From a virus, in the IMG/VR virus record IMGVR_UViG_3300025889_000407, positions 1 to 35,848 of that record: 35,848 bases of DNA; one strand, 5' to 3'. Below are positions 17,001 to 23,181 of this stretch, piece by piece (within the stretch, counting starts at the first letter, position 1; every line of letters begins with the position of its first letter). The notes under the pieces are model-generated. The model searched no databases. It was not told the origin of the DNA and was given only the letters and a program-made list of their open reading frames with translations. The translations under genes were made by a program, and so were the position numbers.

Positions 17001-19039
17001 ACCTGTCCAGGCTGAAAGACAAGCTCAGAAAGAAATGGGATGAGGTTGATTACCAGGCAACGATGGCGAAGCTGGTTGAGACAGTTTACGCCAACAACGA
17101 GAAGCGGCCTGAATCGGAGCGACAGAATCCTAACCTGTGGGACAAGTTCAAAGGGCTCGCCAGGACTGCTCACGCGCAGCTCACGAAGGTTGAATTCATT
17201 ACTCGGTGGATCGATGGAGAAGTTGCTGGAATGGCGCATGAGCTGATATTCCAGCCATTCGTCGATGCACAGGCCGCGAAGTATGACCGGCTGAAAGAGA
17301 TGAACACGAAGCTCCAGGAGATCTTCTCGTCCAGGACGAAAGACCAGGTTGCCCGGCACAAATCGACCTACTACTTCATGGGCAAGAAGATGAAAGGCGA
17401 GGATGTCCTGGCTGTTGCGCTGAATACTGGCAACGAAGGTAATCTGATGAAGCTGACAGATGGTTATGGGTGGAATCCAGGCCAGATGCAGGAAGAGTTG
17501 GATCGGTTTATGACCAGGGAGGATTGGGATCTCGTTCAATCGATATGGGATACGGTTGATTCTCTCTGGCCTGACATCGAGGCGGTACACAAGAGAGCTA
17601 CCGGCTTGTCTCCGGCAAGGGTTGAGGCGCGTCCGGTGGTCACGCAATACGGAACCTATCGCGGCGGCTATTACCCGGTGGTCTATGACCCCAGGCAGAC
17701 CACGAAGAAGTCTCTGGATCAGCGAAGGAACCAGGAAGCGAAAGCTGCAAAAGGCATGTTCGAAAACAACTTCATGCGGCCTGACGTTGACCGGGGATTC
17801 ACGCAATCACGAACAGGGTACTCTGCGCCTATCCTGCTGTCCTTGGATGTCCTGCCTGCCCACATCAACGAGGTGGTTCACTTCATCACTCACTATGAGG
17901 CAGTGACCCAGGTACTCAAGATCGTTGAGGACAAAGATTTCAGGATCGCCATCGAGGAAACGATGGGGCCGGAAATGGCCGGGCAGTTCAAGCCGTGGCT
18001 CCAGGCGATTGCGAATGACTCGAATGTCCACCAGGACGTTACCCTGAAAGACAGGGTGTTCACTCATCTACGGGGAGGCATGACGGTTGTTGCGATGGGC
18101 TTCAAGCTGTCGACTGCTACGATGCAGGCATTCGGTTTGTTCACTACCCTGGACGAGATCGGATGGAAAGGGACGTACCGGGGCATGAAGAACATGCTGC
18201 TTCATCCTAAGCAGTCCTGGGATTTTGTGAACGAGAGTTCTGGCGAGATGCGCCACATCCTGACCACGTTTGACCGGGACATCCGAAAGACCGTTGATGA
18301 GATGTTTGGAAAGCAAAACGTGTGGGATGCGCCGAAGCAATATGCGTTTCACATGATGGGCTACATCCAGAAGACCGTGAACATGATTACCTGGCAGGGT
18401 GCGTATGAGAATGCGATTGAAGCCGGTGAATCACACGAACGGGCGGTGAACATTGCTGATGCTTCTGTGCGTCAATCTCAGTCTGCCGGTGGCGTAAAAG
18501 ACCTGGCTCAGATCCAGCGTGGTACGCCTACTCACCAGATCTTTGTGATGTTCTACACCTACTTCTCTGTGCTGTATAACCGTCTGACAGATACCGGCAA
18601 GGACATCAAAGAGCTGAAGCCTGAAGTGGTTGCCAGGTTGTCATACCTGATCTTGATGCCGGTGTTCTTCGAGACTCTGCTTCGAGGCAAAGAGCCGGAG
18701 GACGAAGACGAGTGGCTGGAATGGTTTGCTGTTCAGTCTGCGCTTTATACTCTGACCACAATACCGTTCGCCAGGGACATCGCATCTGGCGCAATGGGTG
18801 AATACGGCTACAGCATCACTCCTGTTGAGAAGTTCGGCCAGGCTGTGAGCCGGGCATACAAGGGCGCGATGGATGATGATGAGATGACAGAGGCTGAATT
18901 CAGGGCGGCGTTCGACGCGCTCGGCGTTGCGTTCAAGCTGCCTACCGGCCAGGCGTGGAGCTTCTACGAATACATGCGCGACATCGATGACGTTGAAGAT
19001 CCAATCCGCGAGCTTATCGTCGGGGTCGACAAAGACTAA
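11030..19039 (+). CDS. Giant polyvalent internal virion protein with HESGH metallopeptidase-like motif (2669 aa)
   Basis: This is the last gene of the tail/ejection operon and takes the place of T7 gp16 (about 1300 aa) at twice the length. From N to C: a helical start; a Gly/Ala-rich, membrane-compatible part (about 175-330, GALGFVGTMGNPAGAVAGAG); helices; a domain opening with GVFFQRDDRNDLGFYSKVA (about 740-855); an acidic linker; a region with FFIDEMQSDWHQQGRQKGY (about 1128) and WIALAVKRALVLAAEEGAE (about 1285); TLFQ at 1453-1456; HESGH at 1509-1513, a zinc-peptidase-like HExxH; then long helices. The C-terminal 350 residues (WQGAYENAIEAGESHERAVN, ASVRQSQSAGG) match the ends of large polyvalent phage proteins. 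It is expected to be ejected with the DNA, with catalytic domains acting early in infection. It converges with the leftward operon, overlapping it by 4 nt. Confidence 0.85.
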   Translation: MNEAQRKALDSLQKQYDQKRTLTSQPEVSPEAHADVIKLSEATGVPADVVSRNRDAVKKTFESVPPAMSPTVQKMQLDPDMAPVIKDDLYNLDWFDRQIGGITQSWKVGRQNVEMSKIGNEMMWGDPDDVMLSRLKEIQADQQNIKDYDFSYVGGIPSATAENLPIWAQIVSGSAEEVAVGGALGFVGTMGNPAGAVAGAGMGFKVGSATEAFKLESGLAYIEYMDMGEDMDHDTARGAAVAVGMINAGLEAASLNYILRSLPGAEMLTQTFTREGLKKAMKIPTIRDALSKFGRTVAGGMATEGVTEGLQELVTTVGGIAAAEYNGGEFDLPTAGEVLARVSHAAVKGSQGGAGFSLATGSANLAIDAHNVKRANQRAAMFQEMGAAAKDSKLRERLPEKFQKFIQEAQNAYGSVADIYLPRDIVDTLFQQGFDEVMPETMRRFEEADLTGQVAVPIDEFATWIAPSDMYNEILPEMKLSPDELSLREAQEKQAELDEYRDMASRMDESSLAEDPVYQDMMTQLQEAGQSPVVAEQQAKLWSAFFNTQAQRTQQDAFELYKSFNASVRRTDLRGDPRGGVSRLDNLLDRLRAGKIPEQGDIYGDTYGQALAKAGGIRDSGGELKARDFDRRVADRGGETYFAGRKLSREDGMSLADAITFGIENGYLPGSAWETMNDMDVVDLLDREINGEPVYRDVADHEALKLREDLEYLQGELDRMGIDLNEMSNQEVKDLIDGGGVFFQRDDRNDLGFYSKVARIVRDLKLPEWKDGGLADGNVIWKKLNKEGARKEELEWLGIENWLAAGRSRMEMSLKLFDKTPAKLDSKEMKKLNKSMTKFSREEVLNFVEKNGVQVEEVVAEEDYSGYDSDEGPRWSDPEVWDDSELWAHRIDDLMYEYDRADHDWFELEDWANKNSDEYYAEIGNLLDDKYFPEFESAYESEDFDAMESAASESGVDFWEVVRQLARDDAEDAANEQAKAEYYDNPELIYTLENADEDVYIVGNDDTGFSLRRGGLEYWHRVNDEVHYSLGEAQIQAADFIYSEGLLDDSNRDSEARWGDHITSEVGDLDNATNYREIKLTLPQIEEDYYNTTHFPDRNIVAFMRVTDRDMERGPGDEGGAGRYKTAFFIDEMQSDWHQQGRQKGYKKGLSFAEFQELDGLENNFLVEYRDEVVERFSEAARREDWPKSVIGDGFEVLGMDMSFGQLDNVLAELARNSFKHEYQGATGNVYDTVLHIAEAIEKFDKDWLYGLRDRLNELDEVRRDLHAERSGVPNAPFKGDNWIALAVKRALVLAAEEGAEVFAWADSNVVVDRWGSASQELYENTYDKKMPGIVATEMRKLGFELKPVHKTLEGEAYPQRNDYPFVDGTYDPYFDEDENHWILIDPNGEPLRDYGGSLRTMVSEEEAVEAAEFYHEESLREWEQFHNETPQGYWSIPITKELSDQILTEGFTLFQKERIDGVTEEGADAMSEVYSGMDNAKGYIQFNDTRDWYRITLTEKADMSTFLHESGHFFLEALQRMAEDGPDSMKRDLAIIRDWLGATGELTTEQHEKFARGFEAYLREGRTPSMKLASAFERFRSWLKLVYRSMMKLDVELTDDVRGVMDRLLATDMEIQEAKAETGFMPLIQGVDTELMTPEEYKAYTRLHERATREAEDALEKQLLSEVSQEAKARLREEKKIVTAQVKAEVEAMPEQRAYKELKDGPVKLSRAALRAMYVDVPPALNFVSAKEGGVHPDDVAGEYGYATGDQLVQALVSRPKKQDLIDKMVDERVKPVDSLSDGTATEKALQAIHNDPAALFLHAELKALGKRIGQESSLGVVKQAARERISRLRVMDLKPGDYRVAEKRASREAVEALRKKNYPAAHDAKRRQLLNHYLYMEATKAKAEASGIYQYLKQFDKRSVRERLGKTDYLDAIDALLEGVELKQKTNRTIARRKSLAEFVESAYAREEAVVIPESLINESQLRNYKQMTMEDFRALKDAVQNIDHLSRLKDKLRKKWDEVDYQATMAKLVETVYANNEKRPESERQNPNLWDKFKGLARTAHAQLTKVEFITRWIDGEVAGMAHELIFQPFVDAQAAKYDRLKEMNTKLQEIFSSRTKDQVARHKSTYYFMGKKMKGEDVLAVALNTGNEGNLMKLTDGYGWNPGQMQEELDRFMTREDWDLVQSIWDTVDSLWPDIEAVHKRATGLSPARVEARPVVTQYGTYRGGYYPVVYDPRQTTKKSLDQRRNQEAKAAKGMFENNFMRPDVDRGFTQSRTGYSAPILLSLDVLPAHINEVVHFITHYEAVTQVLKIVEDKDFRIAIEETMGPEMAGQFKPWLQAIANDSNVHQDVTLKDRVFTHLRGGMTVVAMGFKLSTATMQAFGLFTTLDEIGWKGTYRGMKNMLLHPKQSWDFVNESSGEMRHILTTFDRDIRKTVDEMFGKQNVWDAPKQYAFHMMGYIQKTVNMITWQGAYENAIEAGESHERAVNIADASVRQSQSAGGVKDLAQIQRGTPTHQIFVMFYTYFSVLYNRLTDTGKDIKELKPEVVARLSYLILMPVFFETLLRGKEPEDEDEWLEWFAVQSALYTLTTIPFARDIASGAMGEYGYSITPVEKFGQAVSRAYKGAMDDDEMTEAEFRAAFDALGVAFKLPTGQAWSFYEYMRDIDDVEDPIRELIVGVDKD

Positions 19040-19344
19040 GGGATCATCTTTTTGATCTGATAGAGGATGTCGACCTTTTCCTCTGCCTTCTCCAGAAGCC
19101 CGGTGACTCGATCCATTTCTTTCTCCAGGCTCTCGACTGTGCTGGTCAGCTCGTCCACCTGGCGCGTGAGCGTTTCGTTCTCAATCCTTCTTTGCTCATA
19201 AAGCCTGGCCTGCTCGTTCGCTTTGTCGGCGTTGGCCTCTACCTGGTCGAGTATGGGGTCGATGTCTTCTGCCAGGTACAGGCTCCCCCTGGGGCGCTTG
19301 ATGATGGCCCTGCCAGCTCTGGCATAGGTTGGTGGTCGCTGCAT
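19036..19344 (-). CDS. Hypothetical coiled-coil protein (102 aa)
   Basis: The N-terminal 30 residues are basic (YARAGRAIIKRPRGSLYL), and the remainder is a long amphipathic helix with clear heptads (LTRQVDELTSTVESLEKEMD, then VTGLLEKAEEKVDILYQI). This predicts a dimeric or trimeric coiled coil. The ATG at 19344 is preceded by a good AAGGAG site 7 nt upstream. It is the last gene of the leftward operon and its TAG overlaps the stop of the giant ejection protein on the other strand. No family is recognised; a role in control or late assembly cannot be assigned. Confidence 0.65.
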   Translation of the reverse strand: MQRPPTYARAGRAIIKRPRGSLYLAEDIDPILDQVEANADKANEQARLYEQRRIENETLTRQVDELTSTVESLEKEMDRVTGLLEKAEEKVDILYQIKKMIP

Positions 19345-19377
19345 ATCACACTCCTTCGCGTAAAAGTGGAACGTTTT

Positions 19378-19521
19378 TTACTTTTTCATTTCCGCTGCTG
19401 CCAGCTCCAGGAAGTAAGCGAAGTCTTCCGGTGGCTGGCCCAGGGAGATCTTGAATTCTTCTTCTCCCCATCTCAGGATCAGCTCGTCTTTTCTGACATC
19501 GATCTCAGCTTCTACGTTCAT
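19378..19521 (-). CDS. Small acidic protein (47 aa)
   Basis: The 47-aa product (MNVEAEIDVRKDELILRW at its N-terminus) is acidic and predicted as a beta-hairpin followed by a helix (PPEDFAYFLELAAAEMKK). I chose the ATG at 19521 because AGAGGA lies about 8 nt upstream. The same frame stays open further upstream, but that extension would run through the att region and has no supporting site. It is followed by the coiled-coil gene and lies beyond the attachment site from int. No family is recognised. Confidence 0.5.
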   Translation of the reverse strand: MNVEAEIDVRKDELILRWGEEEFKISLGQPPEDFAYFLELAAAEMKK

Positions 19522-19573
19522 GTGGATTCCTCTACATTGTGGGTTTCCTGTCTGGAGCCAGCACAGGCCGCAG

Positions 19574-19594
19574 ATGTTCCGCGCATGTTCCGCG
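19574..19594 (+). repeat. Integrase arm-type repeats, P' side (two copies)
   Basis: ATGTTCCGCG occurs at 19574-19583 and again at 19585-19594, an 11-bp period, which puts both on one DNA face. The same 10-mer pair occurs on the other side of the core. Paired short direct repeats flanking a core are characteristic of arm-binding sites for lambda-type integrases. Confidence 0.7.
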
Positions 19595-19619
19595 CTATCT
19601 GCTAAGTGGTTGATTTTAT

Positions 19620-19647
19620 TGGCGGCGGAGGTAAGAGTCGAACTCAC
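19620..19647 (-). other. attP core: tRNA 3'-end mimic
   Basis: Read on the minus strand, these 28 bases split into T-stem GTGAG, T-loop TTCGACT (canonical TTCRANY), T-stem CTTAC, acceptor strand CTCCGCC, discriminator G and CCA. The 5 bp of the T-stem all pair (one G-U). The matching 5' acceptor strand GGCGGAG and an anticodon arm are absent nearby, so this is not a tRNA gene but the part kept by a phage that inserts into a tRNA 3' end. The tRNA identity cannot be read because the anticodon is not present. Confidence 0.7.
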
Positions 19648-19756
19648 CTGGCGTTTCTCTGGTGCAGGCTGGTGCAGTGTTTCATGTGAAACGGTACGGT
19701 TATCCAGGTTAGGAGTCACTGACTTGCCTGCCTCATCCTGCATTATCCATCTCCAA

Positions 19757-19777
19757 ATGTTCCGCGAATGTTCCGCG
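19757..19777 (+). repeat. Integrase arm-type repeats, P side (two copies)
   Basis: ATGTTCCGCG at 19757-19766 and 19768-19777, again with an 11-bp period and in the same orientation as the pair at 19574-19594. This pair lies on the int side of the core. Confidence 0.7.
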
Positions 19778-19836
19778 CGGATGACGTAGTGGGGTAAGGC
19801 GTCCTAACGTCAAGGGGGTAAAATGTGGTATCGAAC

Positions 19837-20874
19837 TCACCGAATTTCTCCCCATATCTTCGCCTGGGCCTCGCTCTCGTCCTTGTCAATCCAGTCTGCG
19901 TAGACCTGGAAAAACATCTGAAGGGAATGCCCCAATACCTTCGCGCAATAAGCTGGCTTCATTCCTGCCTCCAGCATCATCGTCGCGCATGTGTGCCTGA
20001 CGTTGTACGGTGATCGATAGCGAATTCCGCATCGCTTCAGCGTTCGTGAGAAGGCGTCTGAGAGGCGCGTGGCTGACCTGTACCCTTGCCCGTACTGGTT
20101 GGTGATTATGTGCGGGTCGTTAAATCTGCGTGGCGTGGCTGCGAGTATTTTCTGGACGTATGGATGAACCGGAACAATGCGCTCAGTCTTTGTCTTCGTC
20201 GTTCCGTCATTGCCCCTGACCCGGCCCTTCGTCACCCGGAACGAGTTGTCACGGTAGTCGTGCCAGGTGAGGGCGATGGCCTCTGATGGGCGCAGGCCGC
20301 AATAGAATCTGATCGCGTAGAAGAGGTGCTGCTGCGGCTGATTCAAGCTATCCAGGATCGTGTCTCTTTCTTCCCTGGTGAAAGGATCTATCAATCGCTT
20401 CTCCAGGCGGATCTCGCTGGAAAGCAGTTTCGCCGGGTTGTCGGTTCTCCAGCCTGACTTGATCGCCAGGGCGAATACCGGAGATCCTGCCGACAATATC
20501 ATCTTTATCGTTTTTGGCGATAACTTGACCTGCGTCAATTCCAGCAGATCGTCATACCTGATACTGCTGACCGGCATGTCAAAGAACGGAGCCCAATATC
20601 GATTGAGGTATACCTTCTGCGTCCTTCTCGATTCCGGCGTGAGGTTGGCTGTGTCCAGGCGCACCTGGGCAAGTTTGAAAAAGGTTGGTTCCTGGCCGCG
20701 ATACTCTCCGCCTTTGCGGAAAGCGTCGATGTGGTGTTCTCGTATGCGGTAGGCTTTGGCTATTCCAGCCGGAGAGTAGGGGATGTCGAGGGTGAGCGAC
20801 CTGCGCCGCCTGCCCTCGCGCCAGATGATCCGGCATTTCCCTCTATCCTCGTACACGCCCTTGTATTCGCCCAT
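19837..20874 (-). CDS. int: Tyrosine recombinase integrase
   Basis: The 345-aa protein has the lambda-type layout. A small N-terminal arm-binding domain (residues 1-30, EYKGVYEDRGKCRIIWREG) is of the type seen in DUF3596-containing integrases. A core-binding domain (about 60-150) and a catalytic domain follow. Catalytic residues visible are Arg195 (FYCGLRPSEA), Lys near 227-229, Arg293 (YNVRHTCAT), His316 (VLGHS) and Tyr325 (FFQVYADW). The usual His three residues before the second Arg is Tyr290 here. I start at the ATG at 20874 (GAGGA 9 nt upstream), although the frame is open 61 codons further into the xis region. It should catalyse insertion at the tRNA-derived core directly downstream. 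Confidence 0.9.
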   Translation of the reverse strand: MGEYKGVYEDRGKCRIIWREGRRRRSLTLDIPYSPAGIAKAYRIREHHIDAFRKGGEYRGQEPTFFKLAQVRLDTANLTPESRRTQKVYLNRYWAPFFDMPVSSIRYDDLLELTQVKLSPKTIKMILSAGSPVFALAIKSGWRTDNPAKLLSSEIRLEKRLIDPFTREERDTILDSLNQPQQHLFYAIRFYCGLRPSEAIALTWHDYRDNSFRVTKGRVRGNDGTTKTKTERIVPVHPYVQKILAATPRRFNDPHIITNQYGQGYRSATRLSDAFSRTLKRCGIRYRSPYNVRHTCATMMLEAGMKPAYCAKVLGHSLQMFFQVYADWIDKDESEAQAKIWGEIR

Positions 20875-21023
20875 AGCTCGATTTCCTCGACTGAATACAT
20901 TGTGGCCCCTGCGGGATCTCGCCAATAGTGTACACCTTCTGTCCAGTGGAGTTGTCGCCTTCTCCTGACCTGGGCAGAGGTGTACCCGAACCGCTCGCGG
21001 ATGTGCTTCTCGGTGACTGTCAT
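20760..21023 (-). CDS. Excisionase-like directionality factor
   Basis: The 87-aa product has a winged-helix, MerR/Xis-like N-terminus: TEKHIRERFGYTSAQVRRRR, then the wing-type stretch WTEGVHYWRDPAGATMYS and VEEIELWANT. This is the pattern of phage excisionases, including the DUF1233 group. The C-terminal third is Gly/Ala/Ser-rich and probably disordered. Its 3' end overlaps the start of int by 115 nt, which suits co-expression. I start at the ATG at 21023 because it overlaps the stop of the 49-aa gene upstream in an ATGA coupling; an in-frame ATG at 21080 is the alternative. Confidence 0.72.
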   Translation of the reverse strand: MTVTEKHIRERFGYTSAQVRRRRQLHWTEGVHYWRDPAGATMYSVEEIELWANTRACTRIEGNAGSSGARAGGAGRSPSTSPTLRLE

Positions 21024-21169
21024 GCGTAATACAGATGGCTCTTTGGGCTGACCGCAATGCGGATCTGCCTGTGCCACCATTTCTCTGACAGAACTTTGCT
21101 GGCGTTTTCGGAAAGCCTCGGCGCTGGCCGATGCCCTGAGTTTCCCTGGATGAATTGTGTCACCTTCAT
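21020..21169 (-). CDS. Small basic protein (49 aa) coupled to excisionase
   Basis: An ATG at 21169 sits behind the very strong site GAGAGGGGA and lies 9 nt after the ssb stop. The frame encodes 49 residues, basic and with two Trp (EKWWHRQIRI). It ends with TGA inside the ATGA that starts the excisionase. Spacing, Shine-Dalgarno strength and coupling support a real gene that fills the otherwise empty gap between ssb and xis. No family is recognised. Confidence 0.6.
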   Translation of the reverse strand: MKVTQFIQGNSGHRPAPRLSENASKVLSEKWWHRQIRIAVSPKSHLYYA

Positions 21170-21178
21170 GCTCCCCTC

Positions 21179-21571
21179 TCAGAATGGAATGTCATCGTCA
21201 AAATCGTCAGCCGGTGGTGGCGGCTCGTTGCCTTGAGAATTGCTGTCGCCTCTGGAGCCGACGAACTCAAATTCCCTCACCTTGATCTCGGTGGTGTACC
21301 GGGTCTGCCCATCTTTCTCGTAAGATCTGGTTTGCTGCTGACCGGCACACCACAACTGGTCGCCTTTCTTCGCATACTGGCCGATGATCTCAGCCTGTCT
21401 TCCGAACGCGACGAAGCGCACCCATTCAGTCCTCTCCTTTGTTTCACCTGTGTCCCGGTCTTTCCATCTGTCGGAGTGAGCCAGGGAGAAGTTGCAAACA
21501 GCATCTCCCTTTGGCGTATATCTGACCTCTGGATCTTGCCCCAGGCGTCCAAGCATTTCTGTCCTAAGCAT
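21179..21571 (-). CDS. ssb: Single-stranded DNA-binding protein
   Basis: The 130-aa protein is a canonical SSB: an OB-fold with LGRLGQDPEVRYTPKGDAV, FSLAHSDRW, a conserved WVRFVAFGRQAE and VREFEFVG, followed by a short disordered linker and the acidic tip DDDIPF, which recruits partner proteins. It is shorter than the bacterial chromosomal form (about 175 aa), as is usual in phages. It overlaps the exonuclease gene upstream by 8 nt. Together they form a recombination/replication module: nuclease resection and ssDNA coating. A second Met at residue 6 is an alternative start. Confidence 0.93.
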   Translation of the reverse strand: MLRTEMLGRLGQDPEVRYTPKGDAVCNFSLAHSDRWKDRDTGETKERTEWVRFVAFGRQAEIIGQYAKKGDQLWCAGQQQTRSYEKDGQTRYTTEIKVREFEFVGSRGDSNSQGNEPPPPADDFDDDIPF

Positions 21572-22214
21572 TTGCGCTCCTTACATAGTACGGGTTTGTC
21601 TCAATCTGGCTCCGGTACTGGCTGACCAGGTTGAAGAATTCGGCAGTCCTGGCATCGATCATCTTGATCTCGTCCTGGATGTCTGCCCGGTGAAGCCGGT
21701 AGATGAACAACTGCTTCCCTTCTGGAAAGTCGGCGCAATAGCTCACAAAGTCAAGCCAGTCCCGGCCAGTCTTGTCCAGGTTTTGAATGCACTGCCACTT
21801 GTAGGCTGAGTCAATGGTTCCTTTTGAGATCCTGGCGAAGTGAACATTCGGGATGGCTGACTTGATCTCGATCACACCTTCGCCATTCACCAGTCCGTCT
21901 GGTGAGCAACCAATCAAGTCGTTGCAAAAGAACCCGCCGTTCGTGATCGTTGAGAATGTCTCTATCTCGTAAAGCTCTCGGGCGATGGGTTCCTCGATGT
22001 GACCCCTCTCCATGTGTTCGTTGCTGTAGTCCGACGATACTGGCCTGCCTGTGATCTGCTCCAGGGCGATGTTGCTCGCCAGCTTCTTTGCAGGTTCACC
22101 GAAAGCCTTGCCGAAGTTTGCCATGACTTTCGCCAGGTTGGACGAGGTGAGCTTGCCTGCGCGAAGCTCGAACCATTCTTCGCTGTTCTGTTCCACATCG
22201 TAGAAATCAAGCAT
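21564..22214 (-). CDS. YqaJ-type viral exonuclease (lambda Exo-like)
   Basis: The 216-aa protein belongs to the YqaJ/lambda-exonuclease group of PD-(D/E)XK nucleases. Visible motifs are the N-terminal QNSEEWFELRAGKLTSSN, the helix GHIEEPIARELYE with Glu75, the catalytic Asp106 in GCSPDGLV, and the E-x-K at 116-118 in VIEIKSA. A later region (KWQCIQNLDKTGRDWLDFVSY) supplies the conserved Gln and Asp/Asn of the family. It would degrade the 5' strand of double-stranded ends to leave 3' tails for annealing. It overlaps the gene upstream by 8 nt and ssb downstream by 8 nt. Confidence 0.92.
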   Translation of the reverse strand: MLDFYDVEQNSEEWFELRAGKLTSSNLAKVMANFGKAFGEPAKKLASNIALEQITGRPVSSDYSNEHMERGHIEEPIARELYEIETFSTITNGGFFCNDLIGCSPDGLVNGEGVIEIKSAIPNVHFARISKGTIDSAYKWQCIQNLDKTGRDWLDFVSYCADFPEGKQLFIYRLHRADIQDEIKMIDARTAEFFNLVSQYRSQIETNPYYVRSANA

Positions 22215-22713
22215 CCATGATCTCCTGCATCAAAAGGTTTTCGTTTTCAGGGCTGATGTCTGCCTTGGCCTTCACTTTGTCCAGGTTGCCGTCACGCGCA
22301 AAAGCTCGCTTTGCTCCTTCCCATAACGGTGATCCAGGGACGATTGCCTGCCTCTGCGGTGCTGGCCTAATTCGCAGCCCGTCACCAGTGCCTCCGCCAA
22401 TCTGTTTTACGTTGGGGTCAACGTAGATCATCAGGCGAATGCCGCCCCAATCATCGATGAACTTCGAACCTGACAGCTCTGCCATCATCTTCGAGTTTGT
22501 CGCATTCAAAATCATTGGCTTCATCTTCTCGCCAGGGCGGATCTCGGCGTCCTTGAAATAGCAGGTGTTGAAGAATTCACCAGCCTTCTTGTTGACCTTG
22601 TGTGGCTCCAGGGCAACGTGGCTGGTTGTGAATACCTGTGGCTCAACGATGTCTGCTGATCCCAGGTAGGGGGAATTGAAGGCTTTGCGGTAGTGGGTTT
22701 TCTGTTCGCTCAT
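22207..22713 (-). CDS. Conserved recombination-module protein (168 aa)
   Basis: The protein starts at the ATG at 22713 behind AAGGA; an upstream in-frame extension lacks a site and would read through a hairpin. Its sequence (SPYLGSADIV, FNTCYFKDAEIRPGEKMKP, MILNATNSK, FIDDWGGIRLMIYVDPNVK) is of a kind I recall as a conserved, unnamed protein beside phage exonucleases. The C-terminal 40 residues are helical and charged. It probably acts with YqaJ and SSB, possibly as an annealing or end-binding partner, but no recombinase signature (RecT, Erf, Redbeta) is visible, so this is inference from context. Confidence 0.7.
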   Translation of the reverse strand: MSEQKTHYRKAFNSPYLGSADIVEPQVFTTSHVALEPHKVNKKAGEFFNTCYFKDAEIRPGEKMKPMILNATNSKMMAELSGSKFIDDWGGIRLMIYVDPNVKQIGGGTGDGLRIRPAPQRQAIVPGSPLWEGAKRAFARDGNLDKVKAKADISPENENLLMQEIMDA

Positions 22714-22738
22714 TGTCGTTTCCTTTTCGTGGTTAAGT

Positions 22739-22791
22739 CCGTCTGCCCGGCCCCATAGCAGTCTGAGCAATTTGTCGGGGCCGGACAGCGG
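22739..22791 (-). promoter_or_regulatory. Leader hairpin of the recombination operon
   Basis: CTGCCCGGCCCC (22743-22754) pairs with GGGGCCGGACAG (22777-22788), with one G-U, over a 22-nt loop. A further CCG/CGG extends the stem past a one-base bulge. No T-run follows in either direction, so it is not a standard intrinsic terminator. On the minus strand the stem is followed by CCACGAAAAGGAAACGACA and then the ATG at 22713; a very similar arrangement precedes the gene at 23158. Confidence 0.55.
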
Positions 22792-22796
22792 AATCG

Positions 22797-22892
22797 TTAC
22801 CTGATTCGCCCTTCGGCTTTCAGTTTTTCAGCGATGGCTTTGATGAGAGCCTCGCGGTTAATGTAAGTGACGCCCTGATACTGGTAGGTCAT
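22797..22892 (-). CDS. Very small protein (31 aa)
   Basis: An ATG at 22892 with GAGGT 7 nt upstream opens a 31-codon frame (MTYQYQGVTYINREALIKAI at its start). It is a short beta-turn followed by a basic amphipathic helix. The gene starts 2 nt after the upstream gene's stop, and its stop falls just before the leader hairpin at 22739-22791. The well-placed ribosome binding site and tight spacing favour a real gene. No function can be given. Confidence 0.5.
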   Translation of the reverse strand: MTYQYQGVTYINREALIKAIAEKLKAEGRIR

Positions 22893-22894
22893 GG

Positions 22895-23158
22895 CTATAC
22901 CTCGATCTCGTTTTCGGAAAGCCAGGCGTTTGCGTTCCAGCAATTTTTTCCTTCGGCTCGGATGTCATCGATCTCGTCGCGCAGGTGCTTGGTGATTTCC
23001 TTAACGGCGTCTTCAAGGATCATCACAAGGCCGGGGCTTAGGTTGACGCGCTTGGCAAGCTCCATGCTTACCCAGGTGAGGGATTCGAGTTCAGCGTTGG
23101 CTTCGTTGCCGCGCTGCTCCCAGGAAGGATTTTTTTGCAGTGTGGGTTTGATGTTCAT
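22895..23158 (-). CDS. Hypothetical helical protein (87 aa)
   Basis: The product is acidic and predicted fully helical (LESLTWVSMELAKRV, LVMILEDAVKEITKHLRDEI). There is no recognised domain. The ATG at 23158 has GGAGA about 7 nt upstream and is preceded by a perfect 8-bp hairpin. It is the first gene of the leftward operon after the repressor, and would be expressed early if read from the repressor promoter or a promoter near it. Confidence 0.6.
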   Translation of the reverse strand: MNIKPTLQKNPSWEQRGNEANAELESLTWVSMELAKRVNLSPGLVMILEDAVKEITKHLRDEIDDIRAEGKNCWNANAWLSENEIEV

Positions 23159-23181
23159 GTCGTTCTCCGTTTCGTGGCGTG

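Larger units (their letters stand above)
19522..19836. other. attP: Attachment site region (attP)
   Basis: This 315-bp stretch between int and the next small gene carries no convincing gene. It has the layout of a tyrosine-recombinase attP: two pairs of direct repeats, one on each side, flank a core that reads as the 3' end of a tRNA on the minus strand. Between the core and the int-side arm lie a short direct repeat (CTGGTGCA at 19659-19666 and 19669-19676, period 10) and a palindrome (GTTTCA-TG-TGAAAC at 19679-19692). These could be excisionase or host-factor sites. An 11-bp part of the core, TCGAACTCACC, recurs at 19831-19841 over the int stop codon. Confidence 0.75.

Noticed and set aside
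19620-19700. A tRNA gene on the minus strand
   Set aside because: Only the T-arm, acceptor strand and CCA are present; no matching 5' acceptor strand, D-arm or anticodon arm was found upstream.
19378-19743. A longer 121-aa reading of the small gene at 19521
   Set aside because: The extension runs through the tRNA-like core and arm repeats and has no ribosome binding site; the ATG at 19521 has one.
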